A stretch of DNA of 64,000 nt, from the NCBI GenBank assembly GCA_016795205.1, contig JAEUHZ010000051.1, forward strand, positions 62,001-126,000, given 5' to 3'. Positions 1 to 8,182 of the stretch are shown piece after piece (position 1 is the stretch's first letter; each line of letters opens with the position of its first letter). The translations under genes were made by a program, and so were the position numbers. The notes beneath the pieces were generated by a model, which was given only the letters and a program-made list of their open reading frames with translations, did no database searches and was not told where the DNA came from. Origin of the DNA: Planctomycetota bacterium (GTDB taxonomy: Bacteria; Planctomycetota; UBA1135; GCA-002686595).

Positions 1-120
1 TCTCGGTCCAGCGGCCGGGAGGCCGCGGGTCGCGGGCGAACGACGCCCGCGCGGGTCGTATCCTCCCGGATCGCCGGGCCGGAGTCGATCAGGAAGCCGG
101 GAATCCGGCCGCGGGGGCCT

Positions 121-1617
121 TCAGGGCTGTGCGCGGTCCGCCACGCGCCCGATCACGCGGGAGCGGCCGTCCGGGGCGGGGCGCACGTCGAGGGGCTCGA
201 CCCGCATCCGCATGCCCTCCTCCGTGATGAAGGTCACGCTGGCCCCATCGCGGCCCAGCACGCGCCCGGTCAGCGTGCCGCCGGGCAAGAGGATCTCGAC
301 GCGCGGCAGGCTGGCGAGCGCGGCACCGCCGGGCTTCGACAGGCTGGCAGTCGAGCCCGAGATCAAGGCCATGCCGCGCACCTCGGCTGCGTCGAGCGAC
401 ATGCGTCCGAGTTGGACATCGAGCCAGATGCGCGACTGCCCCACGGCGTGCAGACGCCCCTCGATGAACTCGCCGTTCACGAGTTCCGCACGCACCAGAC
501 CCACGTTCACGGTGTGCAGACGATCCGGCCCGTGGATGGCGTCCGATGGGATCGTCGTCTCGAGCCACAGCCCGCGCGTGTCCGCGGCGGTCACGCGGCG
601 TCCGCCGCCCAGGCCGGGTGCGTCGGCCGGCAACTGCGGCGCGCGGGAGGGCTCCGGGCTGCGGGCGAGCTCCGCCGGCGTGGGGGTCGGCGTGGGGGTC
701 GGTGTCGGCAGCAGGACCTCGTCCTGCGAACTCGGGCGGGCTCCGCCGGAGGGATCCGGGCGCACGGACCACGGGTCGACGGCCGCGATCGGCTCGGCGG
801 GAGCCACCGCGACCGGGTCCGACACGGCGCCGCGCTCCGGATCGATCGAGACGGCGGCGGTGCGCTCCGGCTCGTTCGAGTTCGACGCGGACGCCAGCTC
901 CTCCTGGCCGCCCGGGGCCGAGCCCGAGTCCGCGACCTGGGGCGTGCGATCGAGCGCGCTGTCCACGGCGGGCGCCGTGCGCGGCGTGGGCGGGCCGGAC
1001 TTCGCCGGCTTGGCGGGCACGTGGGCGGTCGTGGCCACCTGCGTCGAAGGGAGCAGGCGGTCGAGGCCGTACTCGTTCCAGGCGTACCAGCCGCCCGCGG
1101 CGAGCAGCGCGCTGGCCGCGGTCGCGAGGAGCACGCGGCGCAGGATGCGCGGGCCGCGCGCCACGGCCGGGGGCAGATCCTCCGCCAGCGCGGGTTCGAG
1201 CTCGCCCTCCAGGTCGCTCTCGAAGTCGCCGGTGGGCGGACCATCGGCGCCCTCGCCTTGGTCCTCGAGATCCCCGTCGGCGCTCGCCTCCTCCTCGTAC
1301 GGCTCGCCCGGCGGGGCCGCGAGGGCCGTCGCGGGGTGCGCGACCGCGGCCTGCTCGATGTCGAACAGCCAGGATTCGGTCGGCCCCTCGCTGGAGCCCG
1401 AGGTGCCGCCGCGCAGGTCGGTCTCGAGCCCCAGGAAGTCCGTGGCGCCCGGGTCGGGCTGCCAGCCGGCCACGGGCGGGCTGCCGGCCGCGCGCCCGCC
1501 CGTCGCCGGGCGGTTCGGGACGAGTCCCGCCGGCTCGCTGCCGGCGGACGCGTCGGAACGCGGCCAAGCGGCGGTCCCGGACGGGTCCTGGGGGTCGTTG
1601 GGTCGGGTCTCCGCCAT
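121..1617 (-). CDS. Single-pass membrane protein with P/T-rich linker and tandem Sm/SH3-like C-terminal repeats, function unknown
   Basis: I do not recognise a named family. The chosen start (ATG at 1617) gives 498 residues and has a GAGA sequence just upstream; an upstream in-frame ATG at 1668 adds 17 basic residues without a better ribosome site. The N-terminal part is acidic and low-complexity. One hydrophobic helix rich in Leu/Ala (near residues 162-180) follows an Arg pair, giving a cytoplasmic N-terminus and an external C-terminus. A long disordered linker contains a PTPTPTPTPTP run. The last ~130 residues hold two similar beta-rich units (each with a G-x-(L/I)-x-G-R-(L/V) core) that resemble Sm/SH3-like barrels. 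It is the last gene of the minus-strand run after the actin-like gene, from which a strong hairpin separates it. A scaffold or envelope-binding role is only a guess. Confidence 0.75.
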   Translation of the reverse strand: MAETRPNDPQDPSGTAAWPRSDASAGSEPAGLVPNRPATGGRAAGSPPVAGWQPDPGATDFLGLETDLRGGTSGSSEGPTESWLFDIEQAAVAHPATALAAPPGEPYEEEASADGDLEDQGEGADGPPTGDFESDLEGELEPALAEDLPPAVARGPRILRRVLLATAASALLAAGGWYAWNEYGLDRLLPSTQVATTAHVPAKPAKSGPPTPRTAPAVDSALDRTPQVADSGSAPGGQEELASASNSNEPERTAAVSIDPERGAVSDPVAVAPAEPIAAVDPWSVRPDPSGGARPSSQDEVLLPTPTPTPTPTPAELARSPEPSRAPQLPADAPGLGGGRRVTAADTRGLWLETTIPSDAIHGPDRLHTVNVGLVRAELVNGEFIEGRLHAVGQSRIWLDVQLGRMSLDAAEVRGMALISGSTASLSKPGGAALASLPRVEILLPGGTLTGRVLGRDGASVTFITEEGMRMRVEPLDVRPAPDGRSRVIGRVADRAQP

Positions 1618-1733
1618 CTGTCTCTCGCTGTTCGTGCGTGGGGACCGATCCCGCGGGAGATCGTGCACCGACCGAGTATCGGTCAGCGCCCCGTCGTAGC
1701 CGTAGTCGAACCGCGGGGGTGCAGGAAAGGCAC

Positions 1734-1761
1734 GGAGCCGGCCCCCGAGGGGGCCGGCTCC
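1734..1761 (-). terminator. Perfect GC-rich hairpin downstream of the actin-like gene
   Basis: The 13-base arm 1734-1746 is exactly complementary to 1749-1761, leaving a 2-nt loop (or 12 bp with a 4-nt loop). It lies about 40 nt past the stop of the actin-like gene and before the next gene. No long T-run follows, so termination may need Rho or may rely on stem strength. Confidence 0.55.
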
Positions 1762-1801
1762 GCCGGGCCAACGCGCGCCGCGGACGTGCGGCGCGCAGCG
1801 C

Positions 1802-2923
1802 TCACTTCAGCTTGTCCCAGTACTCGCCCGGCATGTCGTGCGCGATCTTCAGCGCGCCGTTCGCGCCACCGTAGACCGGCTCCTCGATCCGGTAGACCTT
1901 GCCGGCGCCCAGGCGCTGCTTCATCTCGGCCTCGATGGCGAGGTCGAGACCCTTGATCATGCTGCCGCCGCCGGCGAGCAGCACGCGGTTCTTCAGGCGA
2001 TTCTGGAACTCGGGGTCGAACGTCGCGATCAGCTTGGCGAGGCCGTCCACCATGTGCGGGACGATCGAGCGGCAGGCCGTGCGGATCTCCTCGGTGACGT
2101 CGAAGGAGGTCGGCTTGCCGTTCACGGGCAGCTCGACGACGACCGGCGGCATCGTGTCGGAGATGTTGGAGTGCTTCTCCTTGATCTCCTTGATCATCTG
2201 CGTCGTGAACTGCGCTTCGGGATAGCGCTTCGCGATCAGCTCCGCCAGGCGGTTGTCGACGTAGTCGCCGGCGTAGGTGTTCGTGAGCTGGTCCGACTCC
2301 TCGGGCATCGTGCCGTGCATCCGGCAGAGGTCCGTCGTGCCGGCGCCGATGTCGATGACCAAGACGTCGTCGAGCATGTCGAGGCCATAGGCGACCGAGA
2401 ACGGCTCGGAGCACAGCATGACGCTGTCCACGGACTCGCGCGCGGCCTTGATGATCGCGTCCTTGTGGTGGATGGCGGCCTCGGCCGGGACGCCGATGAC
2501 GGCGTACACGAGCTCGTCGCTGCGCGGCTTGGCCAGGCGGATGATCTCGCGGATCAGGTCCGCGGCGGCCTTCATGTTGCCCTCGACGTCGTTGGTCTTC
2601 TCGTTGCTCGTGGCCTTGAGCACGCCCGAGGCCAGCGGACGGTAGAAGCGGCAGGAGAGGCGGTGCTGGACGGCCTCGTCGCCGAACAGGACGTCCTTGC
2701 CGAGCAGCTTGCGCGCCACGACGTCCTTGGGGTAGCCGACGTGCGAGCTGAGGGTCACGCGCTGGCCGTTGCTGGCCGCGATCGACGTGCGGGACGTGCC
2801 CAGGTCCACGCCGAGGTACAGGACGCCACCGTCCTTCTTCGTCGTCGCGCCCTTGTCGGCGGTGCTCGTGGCGGCTTCCGCGCCGCCCTTCTGGCCGATG
2901 TCGGCCGTGGTGTTCTTGGTCAT
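1802..2923 (-). CDS. MamK/MreB-like bacterial actin homologue
   Basis: The 373-residue protein has the ASKHA/actin nucleotide-binding motifs in order: phosphate-1 D-L-G-T-S-R-T at 40-46, phosphate-2 D-I-G-A-G-T-T-D at 191-198 and the adenosine motif A-G-G-G-S at 317-321. Length and motif spacing fit filament-forming actins of the MamK/MreB/ParM group rather than Hsp70 or PilM. The first ~35 residues are Lys/Thr/Ala-rich and probably flexible. The ATG at 2923 is chosen because GGAGAG sits at the correct distance; the longer in-frame extension to 2980 lacks this. It follows the degenerate GGDEF gene on the same strand, with the pilus-like genes further upstream. No mreC/mreD neighbours are present, so it is unlikely to be the cell-shape MreB. 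A filament that positions the envelope machine is an inference. Confidence 0.85.
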   Translation of the reverse strand: MTKNTTADIGQKGGAEAATSTADKGATTKKDGGVLYLGVDLGTSRTSIAASNGQRVTLSSHVGYPKDVVARKLLGKDVLFGDEAVQHRLSCRFYRPLASGVLKATSNEKTNDVEGNMKAAADLIREIIRLAKPRSDELVYAVIGVPAEAAIHHKDAIIKAARESVDSVMLCSEPFSVAYGLDMLDDVLVIDIGAGTTDLCRMHGTMPEESDQLTNTYAGDYVDNRLAELIAKRYPEAQFTTQMIKEIKEKHSNISDTMPPVVVELPVNGKPTSFDVTEEIRTACRSIVPHMVDGLAKLIATFDPEFQNRLKNRVLLAGGGSMIKGLDLAIEAEMKQRLGAGKVYRIEEPVYGGANGALKIAHDMPGEYWDKLK

Positions 2924-3007
2924 CGTTCTCTCCGGATCGTTCGTTCTTCCCTGGCCTGCGCTCCCTCCCATGCGGCGCACGTCGCGCCGACGGGGACTCT
3001 CGCGCGG

Positions 3008-4045
3008 TCACCCGACTGAGGCCGTCTCGGGTGCCGCTTTCTTCTGGAAGGCGAGGTTCTGCTCGAAGATCGTCGACATCATCGCCTTCTTGGCCTGCGC
3101 CTGCGGATCGTCCGCGCGCAAGCCCTGTACGGTCTTGAAGATGGACGCGACCCCGGGGTCGACCATCTTCAGCTCCATGACGCGGCGCAGCTCCTCCTCG
3201 GTGACGCCGATCACGCTGGTCAGCTTCGCGATCCGCCGCTCGAGCATGTCGACCTGGCGCGCATGCTCGCGCATCTGCGCCGCCACGGCCTTCTTGCGCT
3301 CTTCGTAGAGTTCGGCGACCGCCAGTTCCACGACGCGCACCTCGAGCGCTTCGATGTCCGGAGTGCGCACGACCGTGGCGAAGATCCGCTGGATCTTGTC
3401 GACCAGCTCGGCGCGCTGCAGGCCACCCGCGTCCCCGGCCTCGTCCGCCAGCGTCTGCTGTTCCTCGCGGAAGGACTTCGTGGCCGCGGCCAGGTCGTTG
3501 CGCAGGGCGTCGATCTCGCTCTCGGCTTCGCGCCACATCACGTAGCGCCCACCGCCGTGACCGGTGGCGAGGTGCAGCGCGCGTCCGGCGCTCTCGACCA
3601 GGCCCTCGAACGAGGAGTTCGTCTCGGCCAGCAGGTTGTGCGAGGCGCCCAGCGCGAAGCGCAGGGCGAGACCCGCAGCCGACGTGGTGGACTGTGCGGC
3701 GCCAGCCTCGCACAGGAGCCGCCCCAGCTCCCCCATGCGTTCGGTGGAGGTGTTCGGGAAGACCGCCATGATCCGGTCGCCGGACTGGATCGCCATCCCG
3801 ATGAAGCCGTGCTCGCGCGCCACGCGCTTCAAGAGCCCATAGGCCGCGGCCATGGCGGACGACTTGGCCTGCCAGCCCTCGCGCGCCGCCAGATCGTCGA
3901 CGCCCTCGACGGCCACCATCAGGCAGCAGAGCGGATAGCGTTGCGTCCGAGCGCGGTGGAACTCCACGCGCATCACGGAGAGCATCTGCGTGATCGAGAG
4001 GCGCGGAGCCTGCCGTGTCGCGCTGCCGTTCGGTTCCGGGGTCAT
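3008..4045 (-). CDS. Degenerate GGDEF-fold protein with C-terminal coiled coil
   Basis: Residues ~35-170 follow the nucleotidyl-cyclase fold: a C-C-L-M-V-A-V-E first strand, Q-S-G-D-R-I-M-A-V-F-P (87-97) where GGDEF normally stands, R-F-A-L-G-A for the S-I-G-V-A strand, and A-G-R-A-L-H-L-A for the A-D-x-A-L-Y-x-A-K helix. The catalytic motif is reduced to S-G-D-R-I (88-92) and no RxxD inhibitory site is seen, so it is unlikely to make c-di-GMP; it may bind nucleotide or act as a scaffold. From ~172 to the end the protein is rich in Glu, Arg and Ala heptads, suggesting a long coiled coil. No clear ribosome site precedes the ATG at 4045. It lies between the secretin and actin-like genes on the same strand, behind a terminator-like hairpin. 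Confidence 0.75.
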   Translation of the reverse strand: MTPEPNGSATRQAPRLSITQMLSVMRVEFHRARTQRYPLCCLMVAVEGVDDLAAREGWQAKSSAMAAAYGLLKRVAREHGFIGMAIQSGDRIMAVFPNTSTERMGELGRLLCEAGAAQSTTSAAGLALRFALGASHNLLAETNSSFEGLVESAGRALHLATGHGGGRYVMWREAESEIDALRNDLAAATKSFREEQQTLADEAGDAGGLQRAELVDKIQRIFATVVRTPDIEALEVRVVELAVAELYEERKKAVAAQMREHARQVDMLERRIAKLTSVIGVTEEELRRVMELKMVDPGVASIFKTVQGLRADDPQAQAKKAMMSTIFEQNLAFQKKAAPETASVG

Positions 4046-4141
4046 CGACGTGCGGTCACGGTCGGGGCGCTCTGGGCGAGCCGATCCGCGCAGGCTCTGT
4101 CGGGCCCCGGCGCGACCGATCTTGAGCGCGGGACCCGAACC

Positions 4142-4182
4142 GCGGCGGGCCGCCTCGGCACGTCGCCGAGGCGGCCCGCCGC
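4142..4182 (-). terminator. Strong 18-bp hairpin downstream of the secretin gene
   Basis: Arms 4142-4159 and 4165-4182 are perfectly complementary over 18 bp with a 5-nt loop. The hairpin begins 14 nt after the secretin stop on the minus strand and probably ends the pilM-N-O/P-Q transcript. There is no T-tract after it. Confidence 0.65.
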
Positions 4183-4196
4183 GCGCGGAGCGCTGG

Positions 4197-6053
4197 TCAT
4201 TCCCCAGCCGGTTCGGTCTCGCTCGCAGGCGCGGGGACCGAGTTCAAGAGCGCGTCCATCTGCTCCTTCAAGCCGATGCGGCGCCGCTGCAACTCCTGCT
4301 GCAGCAGGAGCTCTTGGTCTTGGCGATTGTAGACAATCGTCGGCGTCACGAACACGATCAGGCTGCGGCGCTCGCGCGTGTTGGCGTCGTGACTGAAGAG
4401 GAAGCCCAGCACCGGGATGTCGCCCAGGAACGGGATCTTGCTGCGCACCTTGATGTCCTGGTCGCTCGTGAGGCCGCCGATGACGGCCGTCTGACCGGCG
4501 TCGAGCATCATGGTCGTCACGATCGTCGAGGAGCGCGTGCGGGGCAGCGCGATGGAACCCTCGAGGCCCGAGGCACCGATCGTGAAGATGTCGAAGCCCT
4601 GCGGCGCGATCGCCGAGTTCGTGCCGGTGCCCGAGAGGCTGGTCTCCTTCGGGATGACCTCCATCATGATGCGGTCGGTGCCGGGCACCACGTTGGGCCG
4701 GATCAGCAACTGGAAGCCGATCTCGACCGGCGAGCCGCCGGCTTCGCCGATCGTGAGCTGCAGACCGCCCGCCTGGCCCTGCTCGGACTTGGCTTCCGCG
4801 TAGCGGATCGTCTCGCCGACGAAGATCGTCGCCTCTTGGCCGTCCAGGGCGATGATCTTCGGCGCCTGGATGACCTCGGTGGACGAGTCGCGCTGCAAGA
4901 GCCGCAACGTGCCCTGGAACTTCTGGAACGAGAGCGAGCCGAAGATCGTGTCGGGCACGAAGGTGGCGCCGCCGTTGCCGGTCGGATCGACGAACGGGCC
5001 CTCGCCGCTGGGGCTGGCGATGATCCAGTCGTCCCAGCCGCCGGAGCCGGTGTCGAACGGCAACGTGATCGGGATCTGGCCGCCGACCATGGTCACCGAC
5101 GCGCCGTCCTGGCCGTAGTCGACACCCAGGTTGAGCAGGTCGCCGTTCAGCGTGGAGACGAACTTGACGTCGCAGAACACCTGCGCCGGCTCGACGTCGA
5201 GCCTGAGCAGCATGTTCCGGATCTCCTCGTGCACCTGCTGGGTGTCACGCACGATCACCACGTTGGCCGAGTCGATGTAGTCGAGGTCGCCCTTCGTGCT
5301 GAGCGCCTTCTTGAGCGCCGCCAGGACGCTGAAGGACTTGGTGAAGTCGGTGCCCCCCGCAGCGGCCGCGCCCGTGGCCTTCTGCTGCGCCTGCTGGATG
5401 AACTCCGACTTGATGACCGGCTTGTAGAGGCTCTTCGGGCGCAGGTAGCGCAACTGGTAGGTGCGCGTCTCGAGTTGCTCTTCGAGCTTCTGCGGCGCGA
5501 CGACGCGCAGCACGCCGTGCCCCTCCTCGACCACCACGAACCCGAGGCTCTTGGCGGTGACGTTGAGCGCCTCACGCCAGGGCACGTTCTCGAAGCGCAC
5601 GTCGATCGTGCCCACCACCTCGGGCCCCACGACCACGTTGGCGTTGGCCGAGACGGCGATGGCCTGGATGACCTTGCGGATGTCCTGCGGGACGTCCTTG
5701 GTCTGGAACGTGACCCGGGCCGGGCTCACGACCGCCAGCACCTCGCCGGGCCGCCGCTCGATGACCGCTCCGACCTTCTCGGCGACGAGCGCCAGCGCGT
5801 CGCGCCAGGGCACGTCGGAGAGCTCGATGGTCACCCGCTGACCGGAGATCTTGCGCTTCTCGTCGTCTGGGTGGTCGATGACGACGATGTTGGCGCCCGA
5901 GCGGGCGCGCAACTCGGCGACGACGTCCTCCAGACTACGGTCGGCGATGTTGAGGTTGACCCGCGCGTCCAGGCTCGGGGCCTGGGCGGCGGCCGCCGTT
6001 GCCACGAGGGGCAGGGCGAGAGCCAGGGACAGGACGAACATGCTCTTCTTCAC
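4197..6053 (-). CDS. pilQ: Secretin (PilQ/GspD family outer-membrane pore)
   Basis: The 618-residue precursor begins with a signal peptide (K-K then a Leu/Ala core ending A-A-A-A-Q-A). Two STN/secretin N-type modules follow (about 30-110 and 115-185), then a region with an A-A-A-A-G-G insert, and the C-terminal secretin homology domain (about 330-570). The family signature is visible as V-R-S-K-I-P-F-L-G-D-I-P-V-L-G-F-L-F, followed by the R-R-S-L-I-V-F-V-T-P-T-I-V strand. It forms the outer-membrane gate of type IV pilus or type II secretion systems. Translation starts at GTG 6053 with GGGAG about 8 nt upstream. It is the last gene of the pilM-N-O/P-Q run. PilQ is preferred over GspD because the upstream genes are PilM/N/O-like. 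Confidence 0.93.
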   Translation of the reverse strand: MKKSMFVLSLALALPLVATAAAAQAPSLDARVNLNIADRSLEDVVAELRARSGANIVVIDHPDDEKRKISGQRVTIELSDVPWRDALALVAEKVGAVIERRPGEVLAVVSPARVTFQTKDVPQDIRKVIQAIAVSANANVVVGPEVVGTIDVRFENVPWREALNVTAKSLGFVVVEEGHGVLRVVAPQKLEEQLETRTYQLRYLRPKSLYKPVIKSEFIQQAQQKATGAAAAGGTDFTKSFSVLAALKKALSTKGDLDYIDSANVVIVRDTQQVHEEIRNMLLRLDVEPAQVFCDVKFVSTLNGDLLNLGVDYGQDGASVTMVGGQIPITLPFDTGSGGWDDWIIASPSGEGPFVDPTGNGGATFVPDTIFGSLSFQKFQGTLRLLQRDSSTEVIQAPKIIALDGQEATIFVGETIRYAEAKSEQGQAGGLQLTIGEAGGSPVEIGFQLLIRPNVVPGTDRIMMEVIPKETSLSGTGTNSAIAPQGFDIFTIGASGLEGSIALPRTRSSTIVTTMMLDAGQTAVIGGLTSDQDIKVRSKIPFLGDIPVLGFLFSHDANTRERRSLIVFVTPTIVYNRQDQELLLQQELQRRRIGLKEQMDALLNSVPAPASETEPAGE

Positions 6054-6074
6054 TTGCCTTACTCCCTCGCGGTC

Positions 6075-7478
6075 TCAGAACCGCCGAGCGAACACGATGC
6101 CGCGGAAGATGAACTCGATTTCCTCGCGCTTGATGGCGAGTACGACGAGGTCGTTCTGGAGCAGGTCGCCTTCCGTGACGGTCCTGCCATTGATCATCGC
6201 GACCGGGGCTCCGCCCTCGATCAGGAACACGCCGCCCACGGTCATCTTGACCTTCTCGAAGTCGAGGACGGTGCGGGCCTCGTAGGCCAGGTCGCGCAGG
6301 CGCTCGACGAGGGGCTTCCGCAGGGGATCGTTCTCGATCGTGGCGAGACGGTTGTCCACCATCCCGAACGCCTCGAGCATGAGCTTGAACTCGCCCTTCT
6401 CGCGGTGGGCGACCATCGAGCTCTCGATCTCCTTGAGCTGGGCCTCGGTCGGGCCGCGGCCCTGCTCGGCGGACGCCACCGTCGTGCGCAGCTGGCTGAC
6501 GACGTCGACCACCTCGACCCCCAGGCGCGTCTGCGACGGGACGTAGACGATGGACTTCTCGGACAGGACCCGGCGGATGTCCTCCTCCAGCTTGGCGAGG
6601 AGTTCCTCCAGCTCGGCCCGCGTGGTCATCTCGACGATCACGTTTTCGGCGACCTTGACCGCCTCCCACTTGCCCAGGACGGCCTGCGTGCGCTCCACCA
6701 GGGACTGCACGAGGTCCATCTGCTCCTGGACGGTCAGCGGGCTGGGCGCGTCCGGCTGCACCGGCACGCGCGGGTCGATCCACGGATCGCGGCGCCCGCG
6801 GGCGCCGCGGTAGGCGTAGGTCGAGACCTGCAACGATCCCTTGCGCCGATCGATCTCGCCGAGCAGCAGGTCGCGCTTGCGGTCGTAGCCGTCGATCTTG
6901 ATCGGCTTCTGGTCCTTCTTGGGCTCGTAGACGTAGGTCTCGACGTCGATCGTGACCTTGTGCGCCGGGACGCCCTCCTTCTCGAGCTGATTCCGCTGTG
7001 TGGCGCTGATGCGGAAGGCCGGAACGCGCATGAACCGCGAGTGGCTCTCGACCAGGTCGAGGAAGTCCAGGTACTGGAAGGCGTCACCTTCCAGGCTGAG
7101 CGTGTAGGCCACCTTGTCGAAGTCGTTCTTCTCCTTGCGGTTGGTCTGCTCGGCCTTCTTCTTGAGGCCCGCGATGCGCACGCCGGATTCGTCGGAGAAG
7201 CGCTGGATCGTGCGCACCAGGTTGTTGACGTCGTTCGTGTCGGGGAGGATCCCCTTCATGACCTCGGTCAGCTCGCGCAGCACGATGACCTCGCGCTCGA
7301 GCGCGCCCGTGCCCTCGATGAGCTTGCGGGACGTCTCGATGTTCGCGCGCAAGCTGGCCACGTTGGCGCGCGCCTCCTCGATCTGGCCGTGCTGCCACCA
7401 CAAGAGCGTGCCGAGTCCGATGCAGGACAGAACGCCGCCGCCGATCACGGCGAGCCAAGCCTTGCGGATGTTCTTCAT
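6075..7478 (-). CDS. PilO-PilP-like fusion protein (inner-membrane alignment subcomplex)
   Basis: The 467-residue protein starts with a short basic stretch and one transmembrane helix (about 8-27), then a periplasmic coiled coil and ferredoxin-like PilO-type region up to ~200. A central linker (about 205-260) is followed by a helical part (260-400). The last ~55 residues contain G-G-V-F-L-I-E-G, V-A-M-I-N-G-R-T-V-T-E-G-D and a closing R-G-I-V-F strand, the pattern of the PilP/GspC HR domain. In the classical pil operon PilO and PilP are separate proteins; here one chain appears to cover both. The ATG at 7478 shares its A with the TGA of pilN (TGATG), so the two are translationally coupled. 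No lipobox is present, as expected if the HR domain is tethered by the PilO helix. Confidence 0.8.
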   Translation of the reverse strand: MKNIRKAWLAVIGGGVLSCIGLGTLLWWQHGQIEEARANVASLRANIETSRKLIEGTGALEREVIVLRELTEVMKGILPDTNDVNNLVRTIQRFSDESGVRIAGLKKKAEQTNRKEKNDFDKVAYTLSLEGDAFQYLDFLDLVESHSRFMRVPAFRISATQRNQLEKEGVPAHKVTIDVETYVYEPKKDQKPIKIDGYDRKRDLLLGEIDRRKGSLQVSTYAYRGARGRRDPWIDPRVPVQPDAPSPLTVQEQMDLVQSLVERTQAVLGKWEAVKVAENVIVEMTTRAELEELLAKLEEDIRRVLSEKSIVYVPSQTRLGVEVVDVVSQLRTTVASAEQGRGPTEAQLKEIESSMVAHREKGEFKLMLEAFGMVDNRLATIENDPLRKPLVERLRDLAYEARTVLDFEKVKMTVGGVFLIEGGAPVAMINGRTVTEGDLLQNDLVVLAIKREEIEFIFRGIVFARRF

Positions 7479-8182
7479 CACTTGGCTCCCTGGCCCGCGG
7501 CGGGCTTGACGGCCGGCTTGGCGGCGGGCTTCTTGGCCTCGGCGGCCGGCTTGCCGAGCCGCTCCTCGGTCGACTTCAGGGTCAGGGACATCGGGAACGA
7601 CCAGGCCACCGGCGGCATGAGGGTCGTGTCCACGTTCGTCTGCGAGCCTTCCGGCGGAGCCGGCGGCTGGAAGTCGGCGATGAAGGTCGAGCCCTCGAGG
7701 TCCTCGAGGAAGTTCGCCACGTGGGCGAACTTGTCGGAGCCCGAGTGGCCGGCGGCACGCACCGAGCCCGGCACCTTGGCCTTGGGGTCCGTGCTCTGCG
7801 TGACCTGGAGATCGTCGAACCAGACCAGGTGTCGCTGGCCGTTCTGGCCGCGATTCACCACGTCGATCAGCTCGTCGAGCTTCTTCGTCCAGGAGATCCG
7901 GCTGGCGGTGATGCCGGCCAGGGTGTCCTCGCGCGACTTGTACTGCTTGGACTCGCTCTGCAGCGAGGTGTGGTAGTTCACCTGCGGCGTCAGTCCGTCC
8001 ATCTCCGTCTGGAGCGACGCGGCCTCGCTCTCGATCTCGGCCTGGACGCCGATCTTCTGCCAGGCCCACCAGGTCGCGAGGCCGGCGTTGACGGTGACCG
8101 CCGCGACGAGGGCCAGCACCAGCTTGAAGGGCGTGCGCGCCTTCTTGCGGTATTCCTCGGGGAGTAGGTTGATGCGGATCAT
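7478..8182 (-). CDS. pilN: PilN-like inner-membrane assembly protein
   Basis: The 234-residue protein opens with M-I-R-I-N-L-L-P, the conserved PilN cytoplasmic peptide that docks into PilM. A transmembrane helix (about 18-44) and a periplasmic coiled coil follow. The C-terminus is a Lys/Pro/Ala-rich tail (K-P-A-A repeats) that is unusual for PilN. The ATG at 8182 overlaps the pilM stop (ATGA) and the stop overlaps the next gene's ATG, so pilM, pilN and the fused pilO/P gene form one coupled unit. Confidence 0.88.
   Translation of the reverse strand: MIRINLLPEEYRKKARTPFKLVLALVAAVTVNAGLATWWAWQKIGVQAEIESEAASLQTEMDGLTPQVNYHTSLQSESKQYKSREDTLAGITASRISWTKKLDELIDVVNRGQNGQRHLVWFDDLQVTQSTDPKAKVPGSVRAAGHSGSDKFAHVANFLEDLEGSTFIADFQPPAPPEGSQTNVDTTLMPPVAWSFPMSLTLKSTEERLGKPAAEAKKPAAKPAVKPAAGQGAK

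Noticed and set aside
667-712. GT-rich short repeats as a possible CRISPR or regulatory array
   Set aside because: They encode the PTPTP linker of the membrane protein and have no spacer structure.
3990-7976. 1328-codon open frame on the plus strand
   Set aside because: It lies antisense to the secretin and pilO/P genes, is rich in Asp/Arg/Val/Leu from reversed GC-rich codons, and shows no domain.
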